The translations under genes and the position numbers were made by a program. 5,060 bases of DNA from Chloroflexota bacterium (GTDB lineage Bacteria > Chloroflexota > Limnocylindria > P2-11E). The notes beneath the pieces are model-generated. The model ran no database searches and was not told where the DNA came from. It was given only the letters and a program-made list of their open reading frames with translations. This document shows positions 1 to 5,060 of the stretch, piece by piece; position 1 is the stretch's first letter, and every line of letters starts with the position of its first letter. The stretch covers positions 1 through 5,060 of the forward strand of contig JANXXG010000046.1 of NCBI GenBank assembly GCA_025350745.1. Reading direction: 5' to 3'.

Positions 1-318
1 CTTGTCGATGAGCGCGCCGATATTGATGACCATGTCGAGCTCGGTCGCACCGTCCTTCAAGGCCGTCGATGCGGTGCTCACCTTCACCTCAGGCGATTGC
101 CCGCCGTGGGGGAATCCGATCACGGTTGACGTGTCCACGCCCGAATCCTTGAGCAGCTTCGCCGCGATCGGGACATAGAACGGCTTCACGCACACCGACG
201 CGATGTGCTCTTCACGCGCGATCGCGCAGGCCTCGACGACGTGATGCTCGGTCTGGGTCGGCTTGAGCACGGCGTGATCGATCATCGCCGCGAGCTCCGG
301 GACGGTGGGAAGGGTCAT
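1..318 (-). CDS. deoC: Deoxyribose-phosphate aldolase (DeoC), N-terminal part, cut by window edge
   Basis: The first 106 codons are visible, starting at an ATG at 318-316; the rest lies left of the window. I translated this strand by hand and found no frameshift. DeoC is a cytoplasmic class I aldolase that cleaves 2-deoxyribose 5-phosphate into glyceraldehyde 3-phosphate and acetaldehyde in deoxynucleoside catabolism. Family landmarks seen in order are an N-terminal MIDHAVLKPT (family form LIDHTLLKPT), ASVCVKPFYVP around residues 42-52, VIGFPHGG around 66-73, and GATELDMVINIGAL around 90-103, which carries a conserved barrel-strand aspartate. The Schiff-base lysine lies in the missing part, so catalytic competence cannot be checked. 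The family is usually about 220-260 residues, so roughly 40-50% is present. The gene diverges from the M50 protease gene across a 31-bp gap. A GGTGGGG run abuts the ATG but sits too close for a standard ribosome binding site. Confidence 0.96.
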   Translation of the reverse strand, partial: MTLPTVPELAAMIDHAVLKPTQTEHHVVEACAIAREEHIASVCVKPFYVPIAAKLLKDSGVDTSTVIGFPHGGQSPEVKVSTASTALKDGATELDMVINIGALIDK

Positions 319-325
319 CCCCACC

Positions 326-331
326 AGTATC
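326..331 (-). promoter_or_regulatory. Possible -10 element for leaderless deoC
   Basis: On the minus strand GATACT matches TATAAT at four of six positions, including the conserved A and the final T. Seven bases separate it from the A of the deoC ATG, so transcription starting at the usual distance would begin at the start codon. No TTGACA-like -35 is visible 16-18 bases upstream. This is inference from spacing alone; GGTGGGG between the element and the ATG could instead be a poor ribosome binding site. Confidence 0.28.
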
Positions 332-337
332 CGCCTC

Positions 338-343
338 TATGCT
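338..343 (+). promoter_or_regulatory. Possible -10 element for leaderless M50 protease gene
   Basis: TATGCT matches TATAAT at four of six positions and fits the TANNNT form common in high-GC bacteria. It ends six bases before the GTG at 350, so a transcript could start at or next to the start codon. No Shine-Dalgarno sequence lies in front of that GTG and no convincing -35 is present. It is 6 bases from the opposing element at 326-331, so the two promoters, if real, would overlap and could not both be occupied easily. Confidence 0.3.
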
Positions 344-349
344 CAGATC

Positions 350-1489
350 GTGCCCGGCTCGTTCCGCATCGGCAGCCTGTTCGGCATCGAGATCCGCCTG
401 CACATCTCGTGGCTGGTCATTTTCGCGCTCGTGTTCTTCACCCTCTGGCAGGGCGAGTACCGCACCAGCTACCCGTTCTGGTCCCAGGAGAAGCGCCTCC
501 TCGTCTCCGTGATCACGGCGCTCCTGTTCTTCGGCTCGATCATCGCCCACGAGCTCTCGCATTCGCTGGTCGCCCGCCACTTCGACATGAAGGTCTCATC
601 CATCACGCTTTTCCTGCTTGGCGGTGTCGCGAACCTGCGCCAGGAGCCGCCGACCGCGAAAGCCGAATTCTTCATGGCCTCCGCCGGTCCCGCGATGAGC
701 CTCCTCATCGGCCTCATCGGCCTCGCGATCTCCAACTTCATCGATCTCGCCCAGACGCCGTCGCTCCAGGTGGTCGTGGCGGTCGCGGCGTATCTCGGCT
801 ACATCAACCTGGCACTCGCGGCCTTCAACATGATCCCCGGGTTCCCGCTCGATGGAGGCCGGGTGCTCCGGTCCGCGATCTGGGCAGTGCGTCATGACCG
901 CTCGAAAGCGACACCCATCGCCGCTCGGGGCGGCCAGCTCGTCGCGGGACTCTTCGTGCTCTGGGGGGTCGTGCAGTTCCAGGAGGGCGGCAACGCCCTG
1001 TGGTTCTGGCCGTTCCTGCTCGCGTACTTCCTGTACAACGCCGCGACCCAGTCGCTAAATCAGGAGCGCGTCGGGACCCTCGCCGCGGGGATGCGCGTCG
1101 GACCGCTCATGAACACCGCGTTCACGGCCGCGGATCCGCGCAGCACGGTCGCGAACGTGGTCCGCGACCTCATGCTGCCGCGCCACCTGCGCGCGGTTCC
1201 GGTCGTGAACGGGCACGACTTCCTCGGTCTCGTGACGACCGACGACGTCCGCAAGATCGACCATGAGCGCTGGGCCGACACGCCGGTGGATCAGGTGATG
1301 CTGCCGGCGGCCGGTCTCGTGAAGCTCGCCCCCGAGGACGACCTCATGCAAGCCCTCGAGCGCTTCACCGATTCCGCCGTGCTTCCGGTCGTTCGCGACG
1401 GTCGCCTCGTCGGCCTTCTGGATCGCGAGGCGGTCGCGAACTACATCCGCATGCGTGACCTCTACACCCAATCACAGGGCGCCCGCTAG
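350..1489 (+). CDS. Site-2-protease-like M50 membrane metalloprotease with two CBS domains
   Basis: This is a 379-residue multi-pass membrane zinc protease of the M50/S2P type, which cuts substrates within or near the membrane. The zinc motif HELSH is at residues 67-71, inside a hydrophobic helix. The second metal motif NMIPGFPLDGGR is at about 160-171, with the aspartate ligand near 168. Hydrophobic segments fall near residues 18-33, 51-75, 83-95, 107-130, 140-163, 195-211 and 216-232. A soluble C-terminal region holds two CBS repeats, about 248-305 and 313-372 (LRAVPVVNG and SAVLPVVRDG are typical CBS strands); such pairs often bind adenine nucleotides. I chose GTG at 350 because the product then opens with PGSFRIGSLFGIEIRLHISW, matching the usual family N-terminus. 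An in-frame GTG at 305 would overlap deoC and add 15 atypical residues. Architecture and length are normal for the S2P-M50/CBS subfamily. The substrate is unknown, and no anti-sigma factor is nearby. Confidence 0.93.
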   Translation: MPGSFRIGSLFGIEIRLHISWLVIFALVFFTLWQGEYRTSYPFWSQEKRLLVSVITALLFFGSIIAHELSHSLVARHFDMKVSSITLFLLGGVANLRQEPPTAKAEFFMASAGPAMSLLIGLIGLAISNFIDLAQTPSLQVVVAVAAYLGYINLALAAFNMIPGFPLDGGRVLRSAIWAVRHDRSKATPIAARGGQLVAGLFVLWGVVQFQEGGNALWFWPFLLAYFLYNAATQSLNQERVGTLAAGMRVGPLMNTAFTAADPRSTVANVVRDLMLPRHLRAVPVVNGHDFLGLVTTDDVRKIDHERWADTPVDQVMLPAAGLVKLAPEDDLMQALERFTDSAVLPVVRDGRLVGLLDREAVANYIRMRDLYTQSQGAR

Positions 1490-1493
1490 CAGG
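1490..1493. other. Four-base gap between convergent stop codons
   Basis: The TAG of the protease gene (1487-1489) and the TAA of the oxidoreductase gene (minus strand, 1496-1494) are separated by four bases. There is no hairpin followed by a T-run on either strand nearby. Transcripts from both sides must therefore end inside the opposing gene, or termination is factor-dependent. Confidence 0.9.
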
Positions 1494-2444
1494 TTAGGTC
1501 CCGGCGAGACGCTCCACGATCGGCGCGAAGTCATCGATGCCGTTGCCGACCATGATGTTGCTGATCCCGAGCTCAGCGCGGAGGCGCGTGAACTTCTCAA
1601 CGAGCTGATCCACCGTCCCGATGAACACGTGCGGCGAATCGAGGAGCTCGTCGACGGTGAGTGCGACGGGCGCGTTCTTGTTCAGTCGCTCGAGGAGCTC
1701 GCCAGCCGCCTTCTTCGGGTCATCGGTGACCGACGCCGGCCGGAAGGACGGGTACGTGTTGAGCTCGATCTCGTCGAACCGCGCGCCCGCAGCATCGCGC
1801 ACCCAACCGACCTTCTCGCGTGTCGCCTCGAACGTGCAGCTGTCGAACGCGCCGCCACCGCTCACACCGATCCTCGGCGCGAAACCGACGATCTGGGCCT
1901 CGCGGGCGGCGAGCCGCAGCACCCGTTTGCCGCCGCCACCGATGAGGATCGGCGGGTGTGGCTGCTGCACCGGCCGCGGCCGGCCCTCCATCTCCGTGAT
2001 CGTGTAGCTCGCCCCGGTGTGGGTCAGCTTCTCGCCGGCGAAGAGGCCTTTCAGGATCGTGATCGATTCCTCAAGGCGGCCGACACGTACGGGGACGGCG
2101 TCGAACGGGATGCCGCTCGCCTTGTACTCCGGCAGGTTCCACCCCGCGCCGATGCCGATCTCAAGTCGGCCTTCGCTCAACACGTCAAGCGTCGCGAGCT
2201 CGTGATGCAGCACGGCCGGATGCCGAAGGTCGTTGTTCAGCACGAACATGCCGATCCGCAGCCGCTCGGTGACCGCGGCGATCGTCGCGAGCGCGGGCAT
2301 CGGCGCGAGCACGTCGAGCAGGTGATCGGAGAGGACGTAGGTGCTGTAGCCGATCGACTCGGCCTTCCGGGCACGCTCGGCGAGCGCCTTCGCGCTCTGC
2401 GGGCCACCGCCGCCGACGCTGAACCGGAAGGGGCGCTTCACCAC
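1494..2444 (-). CDS. Luciferase-like (LLM) flavin/F420-dependent oxidoreductase
   Basis: This is a 316-residue TIM-barrel oxidoreductase of the bacterial-luciferase-like superfamily, probably using coenzyme F420. From the start chosen, landmarks are AESIGYSTYVLSDHL (about 29-43), TERLRIGMFVLNND (about 60-73), the cofactor-proximal SEGRLEIGIGAGWN (about 90-103), HPPILIGGGG (about 163-172) and a C-terminal GISNIMVG strand (about 293-300). The opening RPFRFSVGG and overall pattern resemble the actinobacterial-type F420 group known as the MSMEG_2516 family, recalled rather than searched. The start is one of two adjacent GTGs. GTG at 2444 shares one base with the kinase stop (TAGTG); GTG at 2441 is equally plausible; GTG at 2471 would overlap the kinase by 28 bases. 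The only purine-rich sequences upstream are AGGA, 12 bases off, and a weak GTGAG, so translation is probably coupled. It is the last gene of the minus-strand block. Substrate unknown; FMN use instead of F420 cannot be excluded. Confidence 0.92.
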   Translation of the reverse strand: MVKRPFRFSVGGGGPQSAKALAERARKAESIGYSTYVLSDHLLDVLAPMPALATIAAVTERLRIGMFVLNNDLRHPAVLHHELATLDVLSEGRLEIGIGAGWNLPEYKASGIPFDAVPVRVGRLEESITILKGLFAGEKLTHTGASYTITEMEGRPRPVQQPHPPILIGGGGKRVLRLAAREAQIVGFAPRIGVSGGGAFDSCTFEATREKVGWVRDAAGARFDEIELNTYPSFRPASVTDDPKKAAGELLERLNKNAPVALTVDELLDSPHVFIGTVDQLVEKFTRLRAELGISNIMVGNGIDDFAPIVERLAGT

Positions 2445-2446
2445 TA
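2442..2446 (-). other. TAGTG stop/start junction between kinase and oxidoreductase genes
   Basis: On the minus strand the kinase stop TAG (2446-2444) shares its last G with a GTG start (2444-2442), and a second GTG follows at once (2441-2439). Such a junction favours re-initiation by the same ribosome and supports co-transcription. Which GTG is used cannot be told from sequence. Confidence 0.6.
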
Positions 2447-3394
2447 GCTCACGTGGTCCTGCGCGAGCCACGCGCGGAGCGCAACGCGCGCTTCCTCTTC
2501 GCGATCAGGCCGGTCATTCTCGTGGAACCACGCGATCGAGGTGATCGGAACGTAGAGGTCGTAGAGCTCGGCCCGCGCGCGGACGTCCGGTCCGTACGGC
2601 TCGAGGGTCCCGTATGCCGCGTTGAACGGCGCGGCCATGGCCGGCCACAGCGCGAAGGTCCGGGCACGCAGTCGCGCGAGATCGATGAGCGGGTCACGTC
2701 CGCGGGCCCGCTCGAAGTCGACGACCCCGACGAATTGCCAACCTTCGTCACGGCGCTCGAGGATGAGGTTCTCCGGTGATGGATCGTCGTGGCTGAGGCG
2801 GCGGGGCACATCGTCGAGCGCGCCGCGCCGCTGCTCGTAATACGCGACCACCCGATCGACGTCCTTCTTCTGGAGGGCATCCAGGACGACGCACTCGGCG
2901 ACGCGCGTCCGGAACCGGTCGTCGAACTCGGTGGCCCACGAAGTCGGCGTATCGATGTAGTCGATCTGATGCAGCGCGCGGAACGCAGCTGCCAGACTGG
3001 TGCCGACCCGGTGCTGGTCGGTGAACGAGAGGCCGGATCCGATGCTCGCCCCATCCTGCCCCGGCAGGAAGTCCTGGATGATGAAGGGGACCTCGAGGGT
3101 CTCCTTGTCCATGTCGTACCAGCGGAGGGCGGGGTAGGGGACCCCGTGCTCCTTCAGCATTCCGGCGATGTGGATGTACCGGCGCATGCGACCCGGATGG
3201 CGCTGGCGATTGGCCTTGAAGAGGTACTGACAGCCGTCGCGGGCCTTGAGCACGTACCCGTGGTGATCGTGGCAGCGGGGCCATCGCGAGACCGTGGCGT
3301 CGGCGAGCGCCCCGTCGGAGATGCGCGCCGCGGCCCGGGCCACGTCGTCCTCTGTGGGCGGGACGGTCATCGCGGTGATCATCGCGGCGACCAT
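2444..3394 (-). CDS. APH-fold (aminoglycoside phosphotransferase family) small-molecule kinase, substrate unknown
   Basis: This 316-residue protein has the eukaryotic-kinase-like fold shared by aminoglycoside, choline, homoserine and methylthioribose kinases. Visible motifs are the probable ATP lysine in YLFKAN (K60), the hinge FIIQDFLPG (about 104-112), the catalytic loop LSHDDPSPENLIL (about 200-212; catalytic D204, metal-ligand N209) and the metal-binding VVDFERARGRDPLIDLA (about 224-240; D226). The loop reads HDD where HGD is usual. In my alignment the alpha-C glutamate before LxEHGVPxP is replaced by Y73, which should be checked. ATGs at 3394, 3382 and 3370 are all possible starts. I list the longest, but MTVPPTEDDV from 3370 is a natural N-terminus. 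No strong ribosome binding site separates them. The gene lies 25 bp after psuG and ends in TAG overlapping the next start. This position suggests a metabolic role rather than drug resistance, possibly phosphorylating a nucleoside or sugar for psuG; that is speculation. Confidence 0.9.
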   Translation of the reverse strand: MVAAMITAMTVPPTEDDVARAAARISDGALADATVSRWPRCHDHHGYVLKARDGCQYLFKANRQRHPGRMRRYIHIAGMLKEHGVPYPALRWYDMDKETLEVPFIIQDFLPGQDGASIGSGLSFTDQHRVGTSLAAAFRALHQIDYIDTPTSWATEFDDRFRTRVAECVVLDALQKKDVDRVVAYYEQRRGALDDVPRRLSHDDPSPENLILERRDEGWQFVGVVDFERARGRDPLIDLARLRARTFALWPAMAAPFNAAYGTLEPYGPDVRARAELYDLYVPITSIAWFHENDRPDREEEARVALRAWLAQDHVS

Positions 3395-3419
3395 ACGCCG
3401 CCGATCGTGAGGGTGCTTT
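3395..3419 (-). other. 25-bp intergenic spacer between psuG and the kinase gene
   Basis: The spacer is too short for a complete promoter and has no inverted repeat with a T-run. A GGCGG sits about three bases before the ATG at 3394, too close for a good ribosome binding site. If translation begins at 3370 instead, the spacer grows to 49 bp, still with no recognisable signal. The simplest reading is read-through transcription from psuG. Confidence 0.7.
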
Positions 3420-4325
3420 TCAGATACCGGCGAGCGCGACGGCGATCGCCGCAGCCACCCGGGCGTTGTTCCGCAGCAGCGCGATGTTGGCGGTGAGCGT
3501 GCGGCCGGACGATGCCTCGCCGAGCCGCGCGAGCAGGAACGGCGTCACCGCGGCCCCGTGGACGCCGGCCGAATCGGCGGCAGCGAGCGCGTCATCGATC
3601 TCGTGCTCGATCTGCGCGTGCGGCATCGCGTCCGCTTCCGGGATCGGGACGCAGATGACCATCCCCGCTCCGCGGTCCAGCTGGATGCGCGCCATCCGAG
3701 CGGCGTTCTCGGGATCATCGACCCGATGTGGGAGCTGCAGGCCGCTCGAGCGGACGTAGAACGCGGGCAGCTCGCTCGTGCCGTACCCGATCACGGGCAC
3801 GCCGAGCGTCTCGAGGACCTCCAGCGTCTTCGCGAGGTCGAGCACCAGCTTCGCGCCCGCGCAAACGACGACGATCGGGTGATCCGCGAGCGCCCGTAGG
3901 TCCGCCGAGATGTCCATCGTCCGTTCGGCGCCACGGTGCACGCCGCCGATCCCACCGGTCGCGAAGACCTCGATGCCCGCCGCAGCCGCGATCTCGGCGG
4001 TCGTTGCCACCGTCGTCGCGCCGAGCGCAGCACCGCCGCGCGCGAGAAAGGGGGCGAGGTCGCGGGTCGAGATCTTCGCGACGCCATCCTCGTCCGCCAG
4101 ACGTTGGATCAGCGCATCGCCGGCGCCGATGATCGCGTGACCGTCGGCGAGGCAGATCGTCGCCGGCATGCCACCCGCACCGCGCACGTCCTCCTGCAGC
4201 TGGCGAGCGGTCTCGAGATTCGTGGGGCGGGGCAGACCGTGGGCGATGACCGTCGACTCGAGCGCCACGACGCCGCGCCGCGCGTCGATCGCTTCGCGAA
4301 CGCCCGGACCGAACGCGAGGTTCAT
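3420..4325 (-). CDS. psuG: Pseudouridine-5'-phosphate glycosidase (PsuG)
   Basis: PsuG reversibly splits the C-C glycosidic bond of pseudouridine 5'-phosphate, giving uracil and ribose 5-phosphate; it is cytoplasmic, metal-dependent and works in pseudouridine salvage. The 301-residue product matches the family's roughly 300-residue length and aligns with E. coli PsuG throughout as I recall that sequence. ALEST holds E23 (E. coli E31), VAKISTRDL holds K84 (K93), and VCAGAKLVLDL holds K159, equivalent to the Schiff-base lysine K166. The signature FATGGIGGVHRGAERTMDIS spans about 121-140, followed by ADL with D142 (E. coli D149). The C-terminus has TPFLLARLGE and a NIALLRNNA segment matching the family. 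All key residues are present, so it should be active. The ATG at 4325 overlaps the moaB stop by four bases (ATGA), with no Shine-Dalgarno upstream, so translation is probably coupled. The usual partner, a PfkB-type pseudouridine kinase (PsuK), is absent from the window; an APH-fold kinase follows instead. Confidence 0.97.
   Translation of the reverse strand: MNLAFGPGVREAIDARRGVVALESTVIAHGLPRPTNLETARQLQEDVRGAGGMPATICLADGHAIIGAGDALIQRLADEDGVAKISTRDLAPFLARGGAALGATTVATTAEIAAAAGIEVFATGGIGGVHRGAERTMDISADLRALADHPIVVVCAGAKLVLDLAKTLEVLETLGVPVIGYGTSELPAFYVRSSGLQLPHRVDDPENAARMARIQLDRGAGMVICVPIPEADAMPHAQIEHEIDDALAAADSAGVHGAAVTPFLLARLGEASSGRTLTANIALLRNNARVAAAIAVALAGI
4322..4325 (-). other. ATGA overlap of moaB stop and psuG start
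   Basis: The psuG ATG (4325-4323) and the moaB TGA (4324-4322) share two bases within ATGA. The 20 bases upstream carry no purine-rich Shine-Dalgarno match at normal spacing, so psuG translation probably depends on ribosomes finishing moaB. The junction is strong evidence of one transcript. Confidence 0.85.
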
Positions 4326-4822
4326 GTGGGTTTGCGGTGCCCCGACTCTCCGGTCTCGCCGGCGAGCAGGTCGATCGCATGTGCGAGCACCGGAATGAGG
4401 ATGGCCATCGATTCCGTCACCGCCTTCGGCGATCCCGGCAGATTCACGACGAGCGCCGGACCGATCGTACCCGCGACGCCGCGGGAGAGCATCCCATGCG
4501 GGGTCTTCGTGAGCGAGTGGGCGCGGAGCGCCTCGGCGATGCCGGGAACTTCACGATCGATGACCCGCCGAGTGGCCTCCGGGGTCATGTCATTCGGTGA
4601 CAGTCCGGTGCCCCCGGACGTGATGATGACGTTCGCCTTCTGCGAAGCCTCGCGGATCGCGTTCCCCACCGGCGTGATGCCGTCGAGGACCACGGCCGTG
4701 TGTACGACCGGGATGCCGGCGGCCTCGAGCGCCGCCTTCACCGCGGGCCCGCTCTCATCCACGCGCTTGCCCGCGGCGCCCTTCGTGCTGACCGTGATGA
4801 CCGCGGCCTTGAGGGGTGTCAC
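4322..4822 (-). CDS. moaB: MoaB/MogA-family molybdenum cofactor biosynthesis protein
   Basis: This 166-residue cytoplasmic protein belongs to the family that adenylylates molybdopterin with Mg-ATP before molybdate insertion. The order of motifs is typical: AVITVSTKGAAGKRVDESGP (about 7-26), VVLDGITP (about 44-51; D47 fits the E. coli MogA D49 position), ITSGGTGLSPNDMTPEATR (about 67-85; D78 fits MogA D82) and NLPGSPKAV (about 127-135). Both acidic residues tied to activity in MogA are kept, so activity is plausible. The MogA/MoaB names are used interchangeably outside enterobacteria; I use moaB for its place beside moaC, but mog would also do. The GTG start at 4822 overlaps the moaC stop by four bases (GTGA) and has no Shine-Dalgarno upstream. 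Length is normal for the family (about 160-195 residues). The C-terminal GETGESGHRKPT is an ordinary polar tail. Confidence 0.94.
   Translation of the reverse strand: MTPLKAAVITVSTKGAAGKRVDESGPAVKAALEAAGIPVVHTAVVLDGITPVGNAIREASQKANVIITSGGTGLSPNDMTPEATRRVIDREVPGIAEALRAHSLTKTPHGMLSRGVAGTIGPALVVNLPGSPKAVTESMAILIPVLAHAIDLLAGETGESGHRKPT
4819..4822 (-). other. GTGA overlap of moaC stop and moaB start
   Basis: The moaB GTG (4822-4820) and the moaC TGA (4821-4819) overlap within GTGA. The preceding bases are pyrimidine/C-rich rather than a ribosome binding site, so coupling to moaC translation is likely. It fixes the moaB start at this GTG. Confidence 0.85.
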
Positions 4823-5060
4823 TCTGCGGTGTAGGTGCCGGTCTTGCCGCCGCTCTTCTCCACCAACCGGATGTCGGTGAGCCGCGCGCCTCGTTCGACC
4901 GACTTCAGCATGTCGTAGAGCGTCAAGCCGGCGACCGCGACCGCGGTGAGCGCCTCCATCTCGACGCCGGTCGGTCCGGTGGTCGCGGCAAGCGCCTGGA
5001 TCGCAAGGCCGTCCTCATGGATCTCGATATCCACCGCCAGGTGGGTGAGCGGCAGCGGGT
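4819..5060 (-). CDS. moaC: Cyclic pyranopterin monophosphate synthase (MoaC), C-terminal half, cut by window edge
   Basis: The last 79 residues are visible; the N-terminal half lies right of the window. MoaC converts the cyclic GTP intermediate made by MoaA into cyclic pyranopterin monophosphate, the first stable molybdenum cofactor precursor. The visible part begins PLPLTHLAVDIEI, just after the family's LIPLCHP histidine motif, which is outside. It continues with TGPTGVEMEALTAVAVAGLTLYDMLKSVE, where YDMLK carries the aspartate and lysine equivalent to E. coli D128 and K131 (codons near 4914-4912 and 4905-4903), and ends KSGGKTGTYTAE, the standard C-terminus. The reading frame runs open to the edge, so a GTG at 5034 is an internal valine and not a start. 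The upstream neighbour, possibly moaA, cannot be seen. MoaC heads the visible part of the minus-strand operon. Confidence 0.96.
   Translation of the reverse strand, partial: PLPLTHLAVDIEIHEDGLAIQALAATTGPTGVEMEALTAVAVAGLTLYDMLKSVERGARLTDIRLVEKSGGKTGTYTAE

Noticed and set aside
305..349. An upstream GTG at 305 as the start of the M50 protease gene
   Set aside because: It would overlap deoC by 14 bases and add residues unlike the family N-terminus; the GTG at 350 matches the usual beginning and a plausible -10 lies just before it.
1477..1484. GGGCGCCC palindrome as a terminator between the convergent genes
   Set aside because: It is inside the protease coding region, has no loop and no following T-run on either strand.
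1455..2447. A 330-codon plus-strand open frame covering the whole oxidoreductase gene
   Set aside because: It lies antisense to a clearly conserved LLM gene; its product is rich in R, H, D, E and shows no family motif. Long antisense frames are expected where codon third positions are mostly G or C.
2444..3394. The kinase as an antibiotic-resistance gene
   Set aside because: It has the APH fold only; it sits in a metabolic operon without mobile-element traces and lacks features of known resistance enzymes.
2789..3496. A 235-codon plus-strand open frame opposite the kinase gene
   Set aside because: It is antisense to kinase motifs that are intact and in order; no start signal and no known domain.
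3936..4880. A 314-codon plus-strand open frame across psuG, moaB and moaC
   Set aside because: It crosses the antisense of three conserved genes, with low-complexity R/A/S-rich sequence and no recognisable domain. It is a GC shadow.
4819..5034. A complete small 71-residue protein starting at GTG 5034
   Set aside because: The frame stays open to the window edge with MoaC-like residues (PLPLTHLA) before that codon, so it is an internal valine of partial moaC.

Overview
This window is GC-rich bacterial chromosomal DNA, packed almost entirely with genes. By my gene boundaries only about 60 of 5,060 bases are non-coding: 319-349, 1490-1493 and 3395-3419. I see no RNA gene, insertion sequence, CRISPR array, phage gene or long repeat. 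High GC, a probable F420-dependent luciferase-like oxidoreductase, many GTG starts, few Shine-Dalgarno sites and possible leaderless starts together suggest a compact Chloroflexota or actinobacterial genome. That placement is inference; no marker gene in the window settles it.

Layout. The left edge (1-318, minus strand) is the N-terminal third to half of deoC, deoxyribose-phosphate aldolase; its 3' end lies outside. It diverges across a 31-bp gap from a plus-strand gene (350-1489) for a site-2-protease-like M50 membrane metalloprotease with two C-terminal CBS domains. That gene runs head-on into a minus-strand block, with only 4 bases between the two stop codons. The block fills the rest of the window. 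In transcription order it is moaC (partial, 5' end outside), a MoaB/MogA-family gene, psuG (pseudouridine-5'-phosphate glycosidase), an APH-fold small-molecule kinase, and a luciferase-like flavin/F420 oxidoreductase.

How the genes may work together. The five minus-strand genes look like one operon. moaC/moaB and moaB/psuG overlap by 4 bases (GTGA and ATGA), a 25-bp gap precedes the kinase, and TAGTG joins the kinase to the oxidoreductase. moaC and moaB serve early and middle steps of molybdenum cofactor synthesis. PsuG splits pseudouridine 5'-phosphate into uracil and ribose 5-phosphate, and deoC, across the window, also belongs to nucleoside/pentose salvage. No PfkB-type pseudouridine kinase is visible, yet an APH-fold kinase of unknown substrate sits directly after psuG. 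That is the most testable loose end here. Nothing in the window amounts to a clearly new system; most genes are recognisable housekeeping or accessory metabolic genes.
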